A stretch of 17,040 nt of DNA, taken from contig NATK01000026.1 in NCBI GenBank assembly GCA_002085285.1, positions 1 through 17,040 of the forward strand, given 5' to 3'. This DNA is from Candidatus Latescibacteria bacterium 4484_7 (GTDB lineage Bacteria > Krumholzibacteriota > Krumholzibacteriia > Krumholzibacteriales > Krumholzibacteriaceae). Positions 13,460-17,040 of this stretch are shown piece by piece (position 1 is the stretch's first letter; each line of letters starts with the position of its first letter). Below the pieces are notes generated by a model, which was not told where the DNA came from, did no database searches, and saw only the letters and a list, made by a program, of their open reading frames with translations. Position numbers and translations under genes: made by a program.

Positions 13460-16102
13460 CTACAACCTGGAAAGTTCGCGGCATATCCTGTCTCTCAAAC
13501 GATTCATCATCGCTATGTCGCTCACCTTCCCCCCATTAACCCGCCTCACATAAAAGGAATCGGTGGCACGACCGCCGCTCGTCGTTATTCTCGCCGCTCT
13601 GATGTCTATATGTTCGCTGGAAAAGATCCGTGTTATATCAAAGAGCAGCCCCGGTCTGTCCGTAGCCGAAACATCCACTATAGTGCTGTCCGTGACGATG
13701 TCGTTTTCGAACTCCACAGAACATTCGAAAGACATCTTCGGCTTGCGCCTCTTCCACTTCTCCCTGTGCGCCAGATAAGATTTGTAGAGATCGATCCGGT
13801 CGTTCAGAACGTCATTGAGCTCCCCGGTCAGTTTTTCCCTCGAAGAATGCAGCAGAGAGACCTTGCCCGCAAAATCCACCACGTTGAATATATCGATCAC
13901 AATGCCATCGTCTCTCGTGAATGCGTTCGCAGACAATATGTTGAGGTCACTTACCGAAAAAACTCCGCAGAGCTTCGAAAGGATAAACGGCCTGTCATAC
14001 GTGCACACTGCGACCTCGATGCTGTGAGGATGATTGTATATTCTCGAAACGAACCCTTTCTCCCCGAGTTCCTCGATCATCTCGAGGTGTGCTTTTATCC
14101 TCGATGGAGACATCATCATCAGGTAATGATCGGGCATAATAGAGATGTGCTTCTTGATGAGCTTCTTCTCGCCCTCGTCCCGGGCCGCGGCAAGCACCCT
14201 GTACTCCTTGTCGGCGAGAACATTCTTGTAATAATCGCTGGAAAAAGATTTCTCGACGAGGAGCTCGCTTGCTTTATAGTAGAGGTTTTCGAGCAGGCTC
14301 TCCTTCCACCCCGTCCAGACGGAAGGCCCGGTCGCCCTCAAATCGGCATAGGTGAGAAGGTAGAGGAATTTCAGCCTCGTATGATCCTTCACCCTCTTAA
14401 CGAACTCCTCTGCAGTGGCCCTATCGTCGATATTGCGCTGCTGCCCGAACTGTGATATGACGAGGTGGTTTTTGATCAGAAAGGTCACCGTCGATCTGCT
14501 GCTCTTCGAAATAGGGAAGTCCTTCAGGAGCTCATTCGCCATCGACGCTCCTCGAACTGCATGAGGGCCCTTACCAACCTTGCCGATATCGTGCAATAGG
14601 GCGGCGAGAACGATCTCGATGCTGCCCGCCACCTCACTGTAAAGTCTGGGGAGCAGGCCGGACCCTCTCTTGCCCAGATCCTCGAGAAAATGGACGGACT
14701 GAATGCTGTGCTCGTCGGCGGTGTATTGGTGGTAGGCGTCGTACTTCTTCAGACAGGTGAGTTTTTCGAAAGGAGGGAAAAGGATAGATATGACTCCAAG
14801 CTCATGCATGTCGTGCAACGCATCGGATTTCTTGCCCGGCATTTTCAAGAACTCTACGAACGAGCTCTTCAGCCTCTCCTTGACCGCGCCTCTCATCACT
14901 CCCGATGTGTACAACCTTCTCAGGCGCTTCTCCATGCTTGGGGAAAATCTCTTCTTCGTTTTCAACTGTTCCTTGAACGGGTACAGGGGATCGTCGAGGA
15001 ACCTTTCCTTCCTTATCGGCATGTTCAGCTGGCTCAGGTTGCCGTTACCGACGCGCCGGTAGAGATTGCCTTCGATTATCCTAAGGCTCCCTTTCTCCCC
15101 CGTCTCGTCGATGAAGCGCATAAGAGCCCGATAGATATTGCGGGTCTTTGAATAATACTCCTTCATGAAAGATTCTATCGCCCTCAGATCTTTCCTGTCC
15201 CTGAACCCGAGCCCAGACGCCACCGTATTCTGAATATCAAGACTCAATATGTCCCAGCTGCTCTGCATCAGAAAATGCATCTCGTTCCTCGTCCGAACGA
15301 GAAAATCGAATGCATTCTTTATTTCCTCGATTTCCGACCTGTCTATGATGGATAATCTATATAACCCTTTGAACACACCTTCCCATGGGAGCACCATCCC
15401 TATCCATCTGATCGTCTGAAAATCCCGCAATCCGCCCGGGCTCTCCTTGACATTCGGCTCGAGTATATGATAGCTGTATCCGTACTTCTTGAGCCTGCGC
15501 TTGGCCTCCTCGAGCTTGCCCGCGAGAAGCCGCCCGCCGTCCTTGAGCCTGACGAACCCGACGAGATCGGTGAGATCCTCCTTCAGAGACGGATCGCCGC
15601 ACAGCCATCTCGCATCGAGGACTGCTGTTTCGAGATCCATGTCCTTCCTTATGAACTTCTTCAGCCTTTCAATGGTATGAACGGAATGGCTCAACCTCAA
15701 CCCCGAATCCCAAAGCATCCTCACCATGTACCCTACAAACGCCGTTCCTGCCCTGCCCGGGTTTCGACGCCAGAGAAACAACAGATCGACATCGCTTTTT
15801 GGACAAAGCTCTCTTCTGCCCAGACCGCCTATTGCAATGACGGCCGGGGTGCTCCTCAGTTTCGAGCCGAGAAGGTTCGACACAGCGTCGAAGATATGCT
15901 TGACGATCGTTTCGACGGACACCGAACAGGCTTTCGATACATCAAGGCCCGAAGCTCCAGCTCTATGCTCGGCCATCAGGCTTTGCAGACAATCTGTGTA
16001 GGCCTTGCGGATATCGCCGGCGAATGCGGTTATTTCCTCCTCGCCTTTCAGCCTGGCTACATTTGGAAGATTGCTCTTTTTCAAAACCGATTTGAGGGGC
16101 AT
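13460..16102 (-). CDS. glnD: PII uridylyltransferase / uridylyl-removing enzyme GlnD
   Basis: This is a complete 880-residue GlnD. An N-terminal nucleotidyltransferase domain carries GGLGRRELCPKSDVDLLFLW (92-111, catalytic Asp104 and Asp106) and the GlnD hallmark ESPGGLRDFQT (220-230). A central HD domain (about 460-590) with DEHS (463-466) and LLHDIGK (502-508; His504-Asp505) removes UMP. Two C-terminal ACT domains (about 692-745 and 806-870) bind glutamine. The enzyme uridylylates PII Tyr51 when glutamine is low and deuridylylates it when high. The ATG at 16100-16102 is the first in frame with homology; GGGAG lies rather far (12 nt) upstream. It follows glnA by 59 nt on the same strand, suggesting co-transcription. 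No key residue is missing, and its length is within the family range. The target GlnB is encoded 3 kb away with its tyrosine intact. Confidence 0.97.
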   Translation of the reverse strand: MPLKSVLKKSNLPNVARLKGEEEITAFAGDIRKAYTDCLQSLMAEHRAGASGLDVSKACSVSVETIVKHIFDAVSNLLGSKLRSTPAVIAIGGLGRRELCPKSDVDLLFLWRRNPGRAGTAFVGYMVRMLWDSGLRLSHSVHTIERLKKFIRKDMDLETAVLDARWLCGDPSLKEDLTDLVGFVRLKDGGRLLAGKLEEAKRRLKKYGYSYHILEPNVKESPGGLRDFQTIRWIGMVLPWEGVFKGLYRLSIIDRSEIEEIKNAFDFLVRTRNEMHFLMQSSWDILSLDIQNTVASGLGFRDRKDLRAIESFMKEYYSKTRNIYRALMRFIDETGEKGSLRIIEGNLYRRVGNGNLSQLNMPIRKERFLDDPLYPFKEQLKTKKRFSPSMEKRLRRLYTSGVMRGAVKERLKSSFVEFLKMPGKKSDALHDMHELGVISILFPPFEKLTCLKKYDAYHQYTADEHSIQSVHFLEDLGKRGSGLLPRLYSEVAGSIEIVLAALLHDIGKVGKGPHAVRGASMANELLKDFPISKSSRSTVTFLIKNHLVISQFGQQRNIDDRATAEEFVKRVKDHTRLKFLYLLTYADLRATGPSVWTGWKESLLENLYYKASELLVEKSFSSDYYKNVLADKEYRVLAAARDEGEKKLIKKHISIMPDHYLMMMSPSRIKAHLEMIEELGEKGFVSRIYNHPHSIEVAVCTYDRPFILSKLCGVFSVSDLNILSANAFTRDDGIVIDIFNVVDFAGKVSLLHSSREKLTGELNDVLNDRIDLYKSYLAHREKWKRRKPKMSFECSVEFENDIVTDSTIVDVSATDRPGLLFDITRIFSSEHIDIRAARITTSGGRATDSFYVRRVNGGKVSDIAMMNRLRDRICRELSRL

Positions 16103-16161
16103 TTCGGTTATTCAACTCCCATGGCCGTTCAATAGACTATCGTACAATCAAAAACCACATT

Positions 16162-17040
16162 CTAAACATCGTAGTACAGAGCGAATTCATATGGATGCGG
16201 TCTGATCTGCAACGGTATGATCTCGTTTTCGATCTTGTAATCTATCCAGGTCCTTACGATGTCCTCGGTGAACACATCCCCTTTGATCAGGAAATCGAAG
16301 TCGTTCTCAAGCTCCTTCAGTGCAGAAGTGAAGTCGGGAGGAGTTTGAGCCACCTGTTTCAATTCCTCAGGCGGCATATCGTATATGTTCTTGTCGAGAG
16401 GTTCGCCCGGATCTATCCTGTTGTCAATCCCGTCGAGCCCTGCCATAAGAATCGCAGCCATTGTAAAGTAGCCGTTACCCGTTGCATCGGGACACCTGAA
16501 TTCGATTCTCCTCGCCGCCTCTTTTTCTGAATACATTGGTATCCTTACGGCGGCACTCCTGTTTCTCCTGGAATATGCAAGGTTCACAGGAGCTTCGAAG
16601 CCAGGGACAAGTCTCTTGTAGGAATTGGTACTCGCATTGGTAAAGGCGAGCAGCGCGGGAGCATGCCTCAGAATGCCCCCAATGAAGTATAGAGCTATCT
16701 CGCTCAACCCCGCATACTCAGGGCCGCTGAAGAGATTTCTGCCCTCCTTCCACAGCGAAACATGAACGTGCATCCCCGACCCGTTGTCGCCGAAAATTGG
16801 CTTCGGCATAAACGTGGCGGTCTTACCGAAGGCCCATGCCGTATTTTTCACTACGTATTTGAATATCGAAAGCGCATCGGCCATCTTTACGAGAGGAGCG
16901 AACCTCAGATCTATCTCACTCTGACCGGCTGTCGCCACCTCGTGATGCTGAACCTCCGGAGAGACACCACAATCAACAAGCTTGCTCACGATCTCGCTTC
17001 TGAGATCGTGCAACGAGTCTGTCGGCGGTACGGGGAAATA
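16162..17040 (-). CDS. glnA: Type I glutamine synthetase, C-terminal 292 residues (start beyond window)
   Basis: The frame is open to the window edge (YFPVPPTDS is the first visible stretch), so the N-terminal part of the gene lies past 17040. Active-site landmarks are HHEVATAGQSEID, FMPKPIFGDNGSGMHVHVSLW, NRSAAVRIP and RIEFRCPD. Near the C-terminus LDKNIYDMPPEE carries the tyrosine that GlnE adenylylates in GSI-beta enzymes, and the protein ends HPYEFALYYDV with TAG. The enzyme makes glutamine from glutamate, ammonia and ATP as a dodecamer. The adenylylation tyrosine and the nearby glnD, glnB and glnE support the covalently regulated GSI-beta type. glnA is upstream of glnD on the same strand with a 59-nt gap. 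The promoter is outside the window. Confidence 0.96.
   Translation of the reverse strand, partial: YFPVPPTDSLHDLRSEIVSKLVDCGVSPEVQHHEVATAGQSEIDLRFAPLVKMADALSIFKYVVKNTAWAFGKTATFMPKPIFGDNGSGMHVHVSLWKEGRNLFSGPEYAGLSEIALYFIGGILRHAPALLAFTNASTNSYKRLVPGFEAPVNLAYSRRNRSAAVRIPMYSEKEAARRIEFRCPDATGNGYFTMAAILMAGLDGIDNRIDPGEPLDKNIYDMPPEELKQVAQTPPDFTSALKELENDFDFLIKGDVFTEDIVRTWIDYKIENEIIPLQIRPHPYEFALYYDV

Noticed and set aside
13298..14455. A 385-codon plus-strand open frame antisense to glnD
   Set aside because: It lies opposite a well-supported GlnD, with low-complexity His/Arg/Leu-rich content typical of antisense shadows.

Overview
The window reads as a stretch of bacterial chromosome. It holds two functional blocks on largely minus-strand operons: a c-di-GMP/two-component signalling operon (about 180-8800) and a nitrogen-assimilation control cluster (about 10120-17040). 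The universal tRNA-modification gene tsaD lies between them. I see no phage, IS element, CRISPR array, rRNA or tRNA. The lineage cannot be fixed from sequence alone. Intermediate GC by eye, frequent AGA/AGG and ATA codons, an adenylylation-type glutamine synthetase with GlnB/GlnD/GlnE, and kinases fused to HD-GYP domains suggest a Gram-negative-type bacterium, perhaps a poorly sampled candidate phylum. That placement is inference only.

Block 1 (minus strand, transcribed from about 8770 down to 1). A good match to a sigma-54 promoter lies at 8781-8796, with a 7-bp-arm palindrome about 120 bp further upstream that suits an enhancer-binding activator. It precedes REC-GGDEF (8683-7709), a soluble histidine kinase (7600-6785), two very large membrane kinases (6783-3796 and 3787-602), a stand-alone receiver (605-228) and the start of priA (179-1, cut by the window edge). 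From the soluble kinase to the receiver, the genes are separated by 1 nt, 8 nt and a 4-nt ATGA overlap. The two large kinases are paralogues with the order membrane domain - GAF - HisKA - HATPase - GAF - HD-GYP. The operon therefore encodes both a putative c-di-GMP cyclase and putative c-di-GMP phosphodiesterases joined to kinases. One HD-GYP domain has lost its HD histidine, the cyclase motif is GGDDF, and the soluble kinase has an abnormal G1 box.

Block 2. tsaD (10092-9076) follows glnB (10461-10123) by 30 nt. glnE runs the other way from 10601. glnD (16102-13460) and the 3' part of glnA (17040-16162) are on the minus strand, converging on glnE. Together they encode the nitrogen cascade: GlnD uridylylates PII, PII steers GlnE, and GlnE adenylylates glutamine synthetase. 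The modified tyrosines of PII (Tyr51) and of glutamine synthetase (in KNIYDMPPEE) are present, and GlnD looks complete. glnE is not intact. Its N-terminal (adenylyl-removing) domain lacks roughly 80 residues, including the expected DLRLRPEG-type segment, and the reading frame changes at the same place (about 11380). The two pieces meet in a GTGA stop/start overlap. The C-terminal adenylyltransferase domain appears complete.

The strongest leads are the kinase/HD-GYP operon with its predicted sigma-54 control, and the broken deadenylylase half of GlnE in an otherwise complete cascade.
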